Shown one piece after another: positions 8,452 to 16,994 of a stretch of 21,000 nt of DNA. The translations under genes and the position numbers were made by a program. Where the stretch lies: positions 1 through 21,000 of the forward strand of contig CAIIXF020000348.1 in the NCBI GenBank assembly GCA_903813345.2, read 5' to 3'. This DNA comes from Owenia fusiformis (Eukaryota; Annelida; Polychaeta; Sabellida; Oweniidae). The stretch's first letter is position 1, and the number at the start of each line of letters is the position of its first letter. The notes under the pieces are model-generated. The model was not told the DNA's origin. It did no database searches and saw only the letters and a program-made list of their open reading frames with translations.

Positions 8452-10434
8452 ATGTTATAGTTATAGTTATAGTTTTCACTGCTTAGGTCGTCTTGACCTT
8501 TGGCCGTTCTTAAGATAAAAATGAGCATAATTGTTTAGCATTGACCCCAATTAATTGACTTGTGTCTACTTCAAGGCTCTGTAGTTGTATTTGGCTGGGT
8601 GGTCACTCCATAGTCTGTCAAGCTTACTCTTAAAGTGATTCAGGTCATCAGCTTCCACTACTTCTTGGGGGAGGGAATTCCAAGAGTTTACTACCCTTTG
8701 GGTAAAGAATCCTTGTCTTAAAATCAATCTGTTTTGTTTTTTCGAGATTCTCTTATTGTTGCCTCTGGTCCTTCCTATGTTGTGTGATAGAGGTAGAATA
8801 TTGCTAATTGGAATGTCATATTTTTCATTGAGGATTTTCCAAGTTTCAAGCATATCCCCTCTTAAGCGCCTGAACACAAGTGATGGTAACTTTAGGTCCA
8901 TAAGTCTTTGGGAGTACTCTTTATCTTGGAATCCTGGTATGCATCTCGTAGCTCTCCTCTGGACTGCTTCAATAGCTTCAATATCCTGTATTAAGTATGG
9001 TGACCATACAGTGTTTGCATATTCCAAGTGTGGCCTGACCATAGCCTTATATAACATCATCATATTTGAAGGATCCAAAAACTGGAAAGTTCTTCGGATA
9101 AGACCAAGAATTTGGTTGGCCTTTTTTACCACCATCAGTATGTGTGTTTTGTTCTTTAGGTCATTCGCCACCATCATTCCCAAGTCTTTTTCACATTCTG
9201 ATTCCTGGAGAACTGTATTACCCATAGTGTAACTGTAGTCTGGAGAAGATTTACCAATTCTTAGGACCTTGCATTTTTCACTGTTAAATTGAAGTTGCCA
9301 ATCATTTGTCCAATTCATTAGGGATTGTATGTCTTCCTGCAGCTCGTCACAGTCATCCGTGGTGTTCACTTCCCGGTACAGTTTTGTATCGTCTGCAAAC
9401 ATTATCAGAGGGCTGTTAACAGTCTGGGGTATGTCATTTACAAATATGAGAAACATTACCGGTCCTAAAACGGTTCCCTGCGGGATTCCAGAAGTGACAT
9501 CTTTCCATGACGATGCTTCTCCATTGATTATTACTCGTTGTTTCCTTAATTGTGAATTTCCACTCTCAGCATTGTCTGTTGAGGCTCGATTTGCGGGGTC
9601 GAATTGGTCATTTCCTGTATTTGCTCCGAGGAAGGATTTCAACCACTGGAGGGCATTACCCATAATTCCAAGATTTTCAATTTTCTTTATAAGACGCTCG
9701 TGGGGGACTTTGTCAAATGCTTTCTTAAAGTCTAGGTAAATTGCGTCTATATTGCTACCACTATCGAGAACTTCAGTCCATTTTTCAAGAGTCGTCAAGA
9801 GATTGGTTACACATGAACGACACGGTAGGAAGCCATGCTGGCATTGCGTCAAAAGGTTGTTTTCTGATAAGTGTGACAGGATCCTTTCTCTAATAATGGA
9901 TTCGAGTATCTTACATACTATGGACGTTAAACTTACTGGCCTGTAGTTGGTAGATAGGTTTTTCTTCCCTTTTTTAAATATCGGTGAAATATTAGCTTGT
10001 TTCCAATCTTGAGGCAGCGTTCCAGAATTTGTTGACATCTTGAATAGGAGGTATAGAGGTCTGCATATGGTACACCTGAGTTCCTTTAATATGCGGGGTT
10101 TTATCTTGTCTGGCCCGGGTGACTTGTTTGTTCTTAGAAGCTCCAGCTTTTTCATTACTTCATCTTCTGTGAAAGTCCAGGCCTCGATGTAACTTGTTAT
10201 TCTGATATAGTGACCTGTTGGTATGTTATCCTTGTTCTCCTTGGTAAATACACTAGAGAAGAATCTATTCAGCTCTTCTGCTTTATCTAAGTCACTAGTT
10301 GTTGCTGTGCCATCCTCTCTGTTGAGCTGGGGTATTCCACTCCTTGTTTTCATTTTGCTGTTGCTGTACCCCCAAAATTTCCGAAGGGTTTCGGAACAAT
10401 ATCGGACCCTTACCTTAGTACTTGCTTTGAATCG
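8452..10434 (-). mobile_element. 5'-truncated CR1/jockey-like LINE retrotransposon
   Basis: A non-LTR element in minus orientation lies between exact copies of TTAATATC (8444-8451 and 10435-10442), the target duplication of its insertion into the hAT element. Its 3' end carries a (CTATAA)-type short repeat (8454-8472 on plus) in place of a poly(A) tail, as CR1/L2-like LINEs do with their own terminal short repeats. The 3' untranslated part is about 110 bp. The 5' end is cut inside the coding frame, so the endonuclease domain and ORF1 are missing. The reading frame is unbroken right to the truncation point, which indicates a recent insertion. Confidence 0.9.
8566..10434 (-). CDS. LINE reverse transcriptase (partial, 5'-truncated ORF2)
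   Basis: The frame is open from the truncation junction at 10434 to TAG at 8566. The first methionine is at 10353 (595 codons), but 27 further in-frame codons (SETLRKFWGYSNSK just upstream) belong to the same protein. Using residues from that Met: the linker region with NKSPGPDKI (76-84); RT fingers with NYRPVSLTS (136-144) and HGFLPCRSC (173-181); first catalytic acid in AIYLDFKKAFDKVPH (204-218); GIPQGTVLGP (289-298); catalytic FADD (319-322); and the CR1-type C-terminal region with HLEYANTVWSP (442-452). It would copy LINE RNA by target-primed reverse transcription. About 25 residues at 244-270 are extra relative to the usual short loop between WLKSFL and QRVIING. The endonuclease is missing, so this copy is not autonomous. 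Confidence 0.92.
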   Translation of the reverse strand, partial: RFKASTKVRVRYCSETLRKFWGYSNSKMKTRSGIPQLNREDGTATTSDLDKAEELNRFFSSVFTKENKDNIPTGHYIRITSYIEAWTFTEDEVMKKLELLRTNKSPGPDKIKPRILKELRCTICRPLYLLFKMSTNSGTLPQDWKQANISPIFKKGKKNLSTNYRPVSLTSIVCKILESIIRERILSHLSENNLLTQCQHGFLPCRSCVTNLLTTLEKWTEVLDSGSNIDAIYLDFKKAFDKVPHERLIKKIENLGIMGNALQWLKSFLGANTGNDQFDPANRASTDNAESGNSQLRKQRVIINGEASSWKDVTSGIPQGTVLGPVMFLIFVNDIPQTVNSPLIMFADDTKLYREVNTTDDCDELQEDIQSLMNWTNDWQLQFNSEKCKVLRIGKSSPDYSYTMGNTVLQESECEKDLGMMVANDLKNKTHILMVVKKANQILGLIRRTFQFLDPSNMMMLYKAMVRPHLEYANTVWSPYLIQDIEAIEAVQRRATRCIPGFQDKEYSQRLMDLKLPSLVFRRLRGDMLETWKILNEKYDIPISNILPLSHNIGRTRGNNKRISKKQNRLILRQGFFTQRVVNSWNSLPQEVVEADDLNHFKSKLDRLWSDHPAKYNYRALK

Positions 10435-10780
10435 TTAATATCCGTGACCATTGTTCCTCCAGTGATGTTTTCCTTCAAACTACATCCAATTTGCATGTGT
10501 ATTACTCGCATAAACAAAATAAATAGCGGAGAAATCAACAGAAATCAAGTTTTGTTTTACGAACTTTGACCTTCGGATTTCATTGGAAGTAGGAATCGAC
10601 GGGGCGAAAATACTCATAGATAAATGAATAAATTTACTTTTCCATGACGTCTTACAATCTAACAGCGTTAATTAATTACATTTTAACTCTTACAATATCA
10701 GATTAATTGATTTAGAAGAAATTGTTTTGTTTTACGAACTTTTTCAATTTCGTTGATTTCGTTTCAAAACTTTTTCAATT

Positions 10781-10917
10781 ACGCATGCGCATTATGGTCA
10801 GAGCAGCCGGAAGTGAAAACAAGTAGAAAAAAGATCGAATTTTCTCTCTTTTTACAGATTTTAGAGTCTATTTCTTTCGTAAAAACATTCAAACTTGCTT
10901 GACAGGAAAGGTAAGTG
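10781..10917 (+). promoter_or_regulatory. Promoter-like segment and splice donor inside the hAT element
   Basis: ACGCATGCGCATTATGG (10781) resembles an NRF1-type palindrome. CCGGAAGTG (10807-10815) is an ETS-type core, and about 95 bp downstream CAGGAAAG|GTAAGTG (10903-10917) fits a 5' splice site. Together they look like a TATA-less promoter with a short first exon. It could be what remains of the transposase gene's own promoter in this shortened element, or chance. No coding sequence follows. Confidence 0.25.
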
Positions 10918-11084
10918 TTAACCTGACAAACTTGGACGACGATATCGTCATGATCGCCGTCGAACTCACTCATACATAATTATTTTCATTTGTGAACCAA
11001 AAGGGGTTCCGAAAGTTCCGATTCCGTGAGACCAAGTTCCGGTTCCGATTCCGAACCGTCCGAACCGGTTCCGGCACAGCCCTA

Positions 11085-11092
11085 GGCCACAC
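11085..11092. repeat. hAT target-site duplication, right copy
   Basis: GGCCACAC follows the terminal GCCCTA directly and matches 8366-8373 base for base, fixing the outer boundary of the hAT insertion. Confidence 0.85.
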
Positions 11093-12240
11093 TGCTATAG
11101 CTTTTGATTTTTGAGAGATCATCTTCTGTATTTCGTACTTTATTGATTTACTTTTCACGAAAGTGTTCGATTTGACTAGATCAACATTCATTCTAAGTTC
11201 TTACTGACATAGTTTAGATAGCGGTTGAGTGTCCCACCGAATTTGAAAAAAACGGAGGGCGCTTATACAGTTATAGGCATCGATGTTTAGTATGAATTTC
11301 ACCGAAACTTCACACATATAAATATATACTGATGATCTAGTCAAATCGGCATACCTTGTAAATATCCGACCCATGGTTTTCATAAAAGAAATAATACCAT
11401 TTTTACCTCAAAACTGCCACGCGTCCGCCATTTCGTCTCTCCATCATGTCTAATATCATTTCTATATGACGTCACACCAATTAGACGAAATACATCAGAA
11501 CAGTATCCATAAACAAGATATCTGAATTCTGATCGCAAAAGGTCAATTGGCTGATTCAGTACCATGTGATCAAAAATAAAATAATATAGCCTGTTTCACA
11601 GCTCCTTTCATATTTGGAAATTTTTGAAATAAAAGACGTATTGCCATCCAGGGAATTCTGACTACTATAGTACGTTATACGTTATTATGTTAGATTATGG
11701 GTTTATGATACAGTTAAGTGATTAAAATAAATGATGCAGGTTAAAACAAATATAAGAAACTTATATTTATTCTATATTTCTTTACAACCAAATCGTAGAG
11801 CCCAAAATCCTATACAAATCAAAGTTACAATGCAAGTACGTAAATCCATTAGGACTTCAGTATGCCGTTAACGTTTTTAACTTGTATTGAAACTTTTGCC
11901 ATGGATGGCAGAAGGTCACAGATAGTAGAAGTACACTTTTTTGTTGATCCCTGGGTCTCCTGCTCCAGCCACCATGAGGGGGGGGGGTAGAACCTATCAT
12001 CACCCTGTGAGGTGTCTGAAAATAAATATGGACTAGCTAGCAATTTGTTCTTCAAAATAAAGAAATATTTTACTTTAGATTTTAGAAGTATGGTAGGCCA
12101 TACATGATTTTTACGGCCGTTTTAATGGGAAACGGTTTTTATTATAAATTATTATTACTTATTTATCATAAATCAAAACGTTTTAGTGATAATGGTACTC
12201 ATTTATGCTCAGTAGTGGTCCCGGTACTAATGCCATTGCT
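11093..12240. other. Low-copy spacer with weak open frames on minus
   Basis: No recognised gene. Minus-strand frames at 11201-11383, 11380-11565 and 11849-12055 are short and unmatched. The last is crossed by a run of G/C at 11979-11987 and includes KVSIQVKNVNGILKS before its stop, which is protein-like but not assignable. The promoter-like segment near 11,430 is listed separately. Confidence 0.35.
11405..11475 (-). promoter_or_regulatory. Candidate TATA-less promoter and first exon, minus strand
   Basis: Read on minus, a perfect CRE palindrome TGACGTCA (about 11467-11474) is followed some 35 bp later by AAATGGCGGACGCG, a YY1-like start-site motif that contains an ATG, and then TTTTGAG|GTAAAA (donor near 11408). 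CpG dinucleotides cluster here in an otherwise CpG-poor stretch. The frame from that ATG stops after seven codons, just before the donor, so the exon would be non-coding or carry a short upstream frame. I found no downstream exon on minus, where the hAT element intervenes. Confidence 0.25.
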
Positions 12241-12250
12241 AATTACCGCC

Positions 12251-12357
12251 TGGGTGCCACTTGCCCACACAAGCCATTCCAGGCGCCAATTGCCCACATT
12301 CAGGCGCCATTTACCCAGTTGTGGCTAAATGGCGCTTCACAGGCGCCAAATACCCAC
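12251..12357 (+). repeat. Four short direct repeats around GGCGCCA-N-CCCAC
   Basis: TGGGTGCCACTTGCCCAC (12251), CAGGCGCCAATTGCCCAC (12280), CAGGCGCCATTTACCCAG (12301) and CAGGCGCCAAATACCCAC (12340) are related 18-bp blocks in the same orientation, spaced 29, 21 and 39 bp. An additional ATGGCGCTTCACAGGCGCC overlaps the last. They could be protein-binding sites (GGCGCC is palindromic) or a degenerating minisatellite. Confidence 0.65.
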
Positions 12358-12469
12358 ATTCTCGCCACAAAAATTTTAGTCCCTTTCAACAAGGGCGAGC
12401 GTTACAAACGGAAAGTACATCGTTCGCAAATTTGATGTATTTCTCGTTCGGCTTTTTATCGTATTCTGT

Positions 12470-12600
12470 TCTATCAACCAATAGAAATAGAGGAATTCCC
12501 GCGTCGAAATCAACATGGAGGACAGTTCCAAGTTCAAGAATATTGCTGCTTAAAAGCAACTTGGGAGCCGTACTGCCAGCTTTCGAAGGTAAGAATGATG
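12470..12600 (+). promoter_or_regulatory. Candidate CCAAT promoter and first exon, plus strand
   Basis: A CCAAT box (CAACCAATAG, 12476) lies upstream of a CpG-containing stretch and AACATGGAGGACAG (12510). A strong donor TTCGAAG|GTAAGAATG follows near 12590. The ATG opens a 12-codon frame ending TAA before the donor. Another frame runs through the donor in phase 1 and could continue into AAGTAGGAGATGAACC after TTTTCAG at about 14475, but that stops within 13 codons. A minus-strand frame over the same bases (12386-12616) is also open, so strand and coding status are unsettled. Confidence 0.25.
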
Positions 12601-13078
12601 CATGCATGTTACACAATCACCAAAGGTTAAAATGAAAGCATTCCATGGCTTGCAGCGAGAACACAAATAATCTCATGTGAAAGTTGGGATCGTTTCAATT
12701 TTCAAAATTTTTGTCAGTTGAAATTAGACTTTTGAATATTCTGATATTTGAATCGATGTTATTGATTTTCAATTTCATCACGATTTTCAATCATAATTCC
12801 TGGTTCATAATTTTCGTTAGGTCAATTACAAGGGGTCCAGGGGTCAATTAACCATCAGCGACTTTCAAGTCAGATCCGGTCCCTGGGATCTGGCGCAGAG
12901 GTGTTGATTGGATGGTGAAGTGTTTATGGCAAATGGTTTATGCAGTTATCTTAATCTTGATGGTGATCTCTGTTAGATCATGGTTAGATCTACCTCTTTC
13001 AAAGAATAGACATTGCCCGGGGAGTCAGTGATTGCCTTTAGCCTGATAGATAATCATGATGGCAGAAATACAGAAATA

Positions 13079-13347
13079 CACAAACATGTATCAGTTTCAT
13101 ATGCTTTAGAAAATGTACATGTTTGCGAACAAATAGTTCAGAAGACAATAGAATCGTCGATTTAATTCCTCACTTAAGTTACATAAACGGTTTTTCGAAA
13201 AACAGTTAAGATCTGCACTTTTAACCCGAACCGTTTGTGTAACTTAAGTGAGGAATTAAATCGATGATTCTGTTGTCTTCTGAGCTATGCCTATTTTTCG
13301 CAAACATGTTCATTTTCTAAAACATATGATGCTGATACATGTTTGTG
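13079..13347. repeat. Foldback element, ~115-bp arms
   Basis: 13079-13193 and 13229-13347 are inverted copies with a spacer of about 35 bp. Matching blocks include CACAAACATGTATCAG / CTGATACATGTTTGTG, TTAGAAAATG / CATTTTCTAA, CAGAAGACAA / TTGTCTTCTG and the 20-mer AATTCCTCACTTAAGTTACA with its near-complement. Arms differ by several substitutions and an indel. It could be a foldback MITE or a locus able to form a long RNA hairpin if transcribed. No clear target duplication was seen. Confidence 0.85.
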
Positions 13348-13727
13348 AGAAAAAATGTTGTGGGGATTCTGCCTACAATGCGTGAAATAAGGAAAAAAGA
13401 AAATCGTACCTTCGACGTTCCGACATTTTGTTACCAAAATGAACCGTTTCGGTAACCAGTGTAATGGAGCGGATCACCAGTGAATAGATAGCATACTATA
13501 TTTAGGGAGTTCTTTAATTTTTTTGAAAATAACATGGCAGAGAAGCATTGAAATATGAGGTCACAGATATGATAGCTAAACTACAAAACAAACTAAAATA
13601 AACAAAAGTAAGAACATGTATAAATGTTTCTATTTTTACATGTTCTGGTTCAATGTGGTCCTTTAATTGCTTATTTTTTAGATTCAGAGAAGTTCCAAAC
13701 ATTCAAAATTTTACTGTAATCTCATCT

Positions 13728-13889
13728 ACTCTACGACCCCCACTTAAATTTGTAAAAAACATAAGTGGGGGTAACCAAACTCGTCTGGCCCTGTTATCCA
13801 CTCCCTGATTCTGAAATGTCGTAGACCAACAACGTCAGGCGTAGATAACTGGGCCATACAGGTTTTTGTTAAAGTGGGGGTAGAATGCG
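13728..13889. repeat. Foldback element with CCCCCACTT ends
   Basis: TCTACGACCCCCACTTAAA (about 13729) pairs with the reverse complement of TTAAAGTGGGGGTAGA (ending about 13886). Further in, GTCTGGCCCTGTTATCCAC pairs with GTAGATAACTGGGCCATAC. A second, local hairpin ACCCCCACTTA / TAAGTGGGGGT sits at 13735-13774 within the left arm, so three copies of the CCCCCACTT block are present. This is probably a small MITE with a rearranged left end. Confidence 0.65.
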
Positions 13890-13924
13890 ATAAATCGCAT
13901 GATGAATGGTCTCTCTAAAAATTC

Positions 13925-14225
13925 TCTTATTTTTAACATGGGAAATCGTCACTTCAGCAAATTCACATGTCATTTATTTATGTTCCAAAATTCACCCTAT
14001 GCAGACAGAGCCTGTGGGAAATATTGGGTGCGGAGCAAATGAGCGGAGGGTGCTGAGCTAACGGTCATTTTTGAAAAAATTCTTTCAAAATCATGCAGTT
14101 TTCACCATTTTGAGCACTTCTCAAGTGATTTTGTCCATATTTGGGCCAAAATTGTCAAATGTGAACCCCCCTGGAAATTTTTGAAAAATGAACCCCCCTT
14201 GGCAAATCCTGGCTACGGGCCTGAT
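13925..14225. other. Possible dispersed repeat with CCCCCC-rich end
   Basis: The segment contains GAACCCCCCTGGAAATTTTTGAAAAATGAACCCCCCTT-type internal duplication (14163-14200) and ends AATCCTGGCTACGGGCCTG. That tail resembles ends of repeats I have seen in invertebrate genomes, but I cannot name the family or fix its other boundary. No gene is seen here. Confidence 0.25.
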
Positions 14226-14972
14226 TATTATTGATATTTATATTTTTTAATCGAAATGGTGTTTGTTATAAGCACACGCCTTTTAACAATTGATAGAGAC
14301 TGAAAAGTGTATTTCATCTTCAGCAAATCTGAAATTAAGCTTTGTTTTTATTGATCGAATTCAATGAAAGTTAATTTCTTTTAAGTTAAGTTAACTTTTA
14401 TCAGCCTTTAAAAAAACTACTATTGTCATCTGTTTTTCCATCTTAGTGTACAATAGTTCTCTACTCTGTTTTCAGAAGTAGGAGATGAACCAGATTTTTG
14501 TAGCTTTCATCCATGATAACCCTGAGACCTTGTTGGTTGTGTTTAGATGATGGTGTTTCATACTAATCAGGTATATTATTTCATCGTTTGATTTAATTAA
14601 CTTGCATCATTTGTGGCTCTTTGCTTCAGAAAGTATTCATTTGTATTTAATGCAGTTATTATTTAACTTTCACAGTTTCACAGCAAATGAGATACTGTAA
14701 ATTGCTTTAATTTGGTGCTATTTAATTTGGCGCCCTGTGCAAATTTTAAAAGTATGACTGCTATATAATTAAGTTCTTTTAAAAGGTTTGAACTTAATCC
14801 TGATTGACACAATGTTAAAACATCTCAGTAGATTTACTCATCATATTCACAATTTAAAGGTCAACGAAGGAATGTTTTGGCTATATGATTCTACTGTAGA
14901 AATACAAAAGGATAGTACAAAAAGCTACTAGGGATCTATAAACAGATGAGCATAGGGATTGTTTTACCCCAG

Positions 14973-15196
14973 AGTAGTCCCAAAAAGTCTCCTGAGACAA
15001 AGATAAGATCTGGTGGAAGAAAGATTACACCCTCAGGTGCATTTTCAGATAACCAACTAATAAAATGTTTATACTACAAGTCTCTAAAATATTTCAGACA
15101 AACTAGCAGTACAAGCAGAATGGAACATTTGACGGTTTGGAAGTTAGGCAGTCTAGAGTCCTCTGAGCTTGGGGAGTTGCGAGGAAAGTGACTTCG
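14973..15196 (+). other. Possible small exons, phase-compatible
   Basis: After TTTTACCCCAG, 14973-15036 is open for 21 codons plus one base (SSPKKSPETKIRSGGRKITP) up to a GTGCAT donor. After ATATTTCAG, a second segment from 15098 continues in compatible phase for 11 codons and stops at TGA 15130-15132. A good donor GTAAGTCC follows at about 15197, but all three frames of the second segment contain a stop. A further open stretch after TTTTTTCCAG (about 15617-15720) is similarly isolated. The first segment's basic, serine-rich composition looks protein-like. I cannot assign a family, and chance splice-like signals are common. Confidence 0.15.
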
Positions 15197-15724
15197 GTAA
15201 GTCCAGGTTAATCTATTATTCATTATAGAAGTATTTTATATATATTAAGTTTACAGCAGAATCAAATCTAGCAAGATCCTTGTCATTCTATTCTAAAAAT
15301 ATAAAGTGCAGACTTTACTTCAGGAATACTAGAGTATTTTACCAAAGAATTTTACAATTATGTATTTTATTTTATATATATGGCTTCCATATTTATATTT
15401 GGAAGAATTTAAAAATTTTCCCGATTTTCGCACTTTTAATCCTCAATAACTTACTGATTTACAACACATTGTAGACCTTTGAGACATATTGTATCTGAGA
15501 TTGTAAAGAATAGATCGCTAGCTCAATTTTGGTTGAAAATGACACTGCAAAATATACAGAGTGGGTATGGGTATACAGGTTACATTTCATACTTTTCAAT
15601 AGATTGATTTTTTCCAGGAAAATGTCCAAAAACAAGCAGAAATGGCAATGTGTTAAACATGCAACCAGGGAAACAACGACTGAGCTGTACAAGTCATTTG
15701 AAAAAACATTTGGAAAGTGATGAG

Positions 15725-16020
15725 GACCAATGAGAGCTCATGCTTTCAAGGAAAAATGAACACTTAGCATAAACAATATCTGTTCCGAGAAGCAAGCCAG
15801 TTTGAATTAAATTTTTACCTCTATGACAAGTAACGGGACAGTACTTTTAAGATTGCATAGATATAATGGCTTCATATCTGAAACATGCAATTTTTCTAGA
15901 TTTATTCCCAACTTAAAATGGTCATTATTGCTTTTTGAAAATCAATACCATGTTAACTAATAGAGCATTTGTTCAAGCTCAAATTAGAATATTTATTCAT
16001 TCCCGTTCAGAAAAATAACA
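15725..16020. other. Spacer, no gene seen
   Basis: AT-rich with scattered stops in all frames. No repeat, RNA gene or element end is recognised until the TIR at 16027. Confidence 0.4.
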
Positions 16021-16026
16021 ATATAA

Positions 16027-16742
16027 CCCCTAAACAGTTAGGCTATAGATAATTACATTCATAGTAAAGGGGGTGAATAGATCTGCCGAGATCTGGGCAC
16101 AATCTCGGAAATGAAATATCGAAATATCATCAAAGTTAATCCCATACTTAGTAGTGTTATAGGTAAATAACATGCGGGAATATAATTGATATCTGAGTTG
16201 AGCGGGAGATATACAAGGGTTATGTACTGGGAGGTTTTGGATACAGGTTTTATCCCAAGGGAAATATGTGTATATCCCGACGGACCGCAGGGACCAAGGG
16301 ATATACACATATTTTCCGAGGGATAAACCCTGTATCCAAAACCGACCGTACATAACAGATGTATTTCATACCTACTGATGTTCTTGGTACGTCATATACC
16401 TTATAAAGTTCCAAAATTCAAAAATATACTTAAGATACACATTTTCTTGGTGTTTTAAAGTGGTTTTTAAGTTTCTGAGATTATCAAACTCATAAATGTG
16501 AAAATCTTTTTTTTTAAAATGTGAAAAAAAAATTGGGGAAAAATGGGAAATTTCAATGCATATTTAATTCTCATAATCTACTAAGTATAGGATAAATCAG
16601 TTATTAAATGCTCGATTTTTGATACAGTGTATATCCCTCAGTAAATACAATATAGTCACGATTTATTAGTTAAAATATGCCTAATTCAATTTTAAGACAA
16701 GCCAGAACGGCAAATCTCCCCTGCCCCTTAACCGTTTAGGGG
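16027..16742. mobile_element. TIR element, possibly piggyBac-like and non-autonomous
   Basis: The left end CCCCTAAACAGTTAGG (16027) and the reverse complement of the right end CCTTAACCGTTTAGGGG (ending 16742) match closely. Inside, AGATCTGCCGAG and the complement of CGGCAAATCT extend the similarity. The right end is followed by TTAA and the left is preceded by ATAA, one base from TTAA. TTAA flanks with C-rich ends suggest piggyBac-type targeting, but the mismatch keeps this tentative. No transposase frame is present. Frames of 107 and 83 codons on minus arise from the internal hairpin and are not genes. Confidence 0.55.
16219..16356. repeat. Strong hairpin, ~60-bp arms and 19-nt loop
   Basis: 16219-16278 and 16298-16356 are nearly perfect inverted copies: GTTATGTACTGGGAGGTTTT / AAAACCGACCGTACATAAC and GAAATATGTGTATATCCC / GGGATATACACATATTTTC. 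The loop is about 16279-16297 and contains GGACCGCAGGGACC. It sits in the middle of the TIR element. A transcript from either strand would form a stable, pre-miRNA-sized stem. Confidence 0.9.
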
Positions 16743-16746
16743 TTAA

Positions 16747-16994
16747 TAAAATACTCAATAAAACTTATTAACGATAGGATAGATTTTTGATAGATGACAT
16801 ACGAGACTGTAATTATATTTAAGTTCAATTCTGTGTGTCAATATTCTCTATTTGGATGCTCAAAAAAGTTCTTGTGTATTAACTCATTAATTATTGGAAA
16901 AACAATATACATTTGTTAATAAGTCAAAGCATAAGTTAGTTGTGTTTTACCTTCACATGTGAAAATGTTAGGCTTAGTGTGTTATATATAATTT
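16747..16994. other. Spacer before the satellite, no gene seen
   Basis: AT-rich sequence without recognisable genes. It leads into increasingly satellite-like sequence from about 16995. Confidence 0.35.

Larger units (their letters stand above)
8374..11084. mobile_element. Non-autonomous hAT transposon split by a LINE
   Basis: The left end TAGGGCCGTGCC and the reverse complement of the right end GGCACAGCCCTA differ at one base and sit between exact 8-bp duplications (GGCCACAC). Both subterminal regions are rich in CCGGAATCGG / CGGTTCGGA-type motifs (8391-8440 and 11007-11073), a pattern common for transposase-binding repeats. Without the LINE (8452-10434) and its extra target copy, the element is about 720 bp and has no transposase frame. 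The interior repeats TTTTGTTTTACGAACTTT at about 10550 and 10727. It was mobile before the LINE inserted. Confidence 0.85.

Noticed and set aside
8756-9946. Several long plus-strand frames opposite the LINE
   Set aside because: They are antisense shadows of the reverse transcriptase coding strand and show no independent motifs.
11849-12055. 68-codon minus frame
   Set aside because: It passes through a homopolymer run of about nine G/C that would easily shift the frame. It has no family match.
12261-12635. 124-codon plus frame and overlapping 76-codon minus frame (12386-12616)
   Set aside because: Both are open over the same bases. The plus frame starts in the GGCGCC repeats, and neither shows a known motif. 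Kept only as context for the candidate first exon.
14460-14580. Possible exon after TTTTCAG (VGDEPDFCSFHP in one frame)
   Set aside because: It stops after 13 codons with no donor in that frame. Phase agreement with the 12590 donor may be coincidence.
16030-16353. Minus-strand frames of 107 and 83 codons
   Set aside because: Their length comes from the inverted arms of the hairpin and the TIR element. The translations have no recognisable domain.
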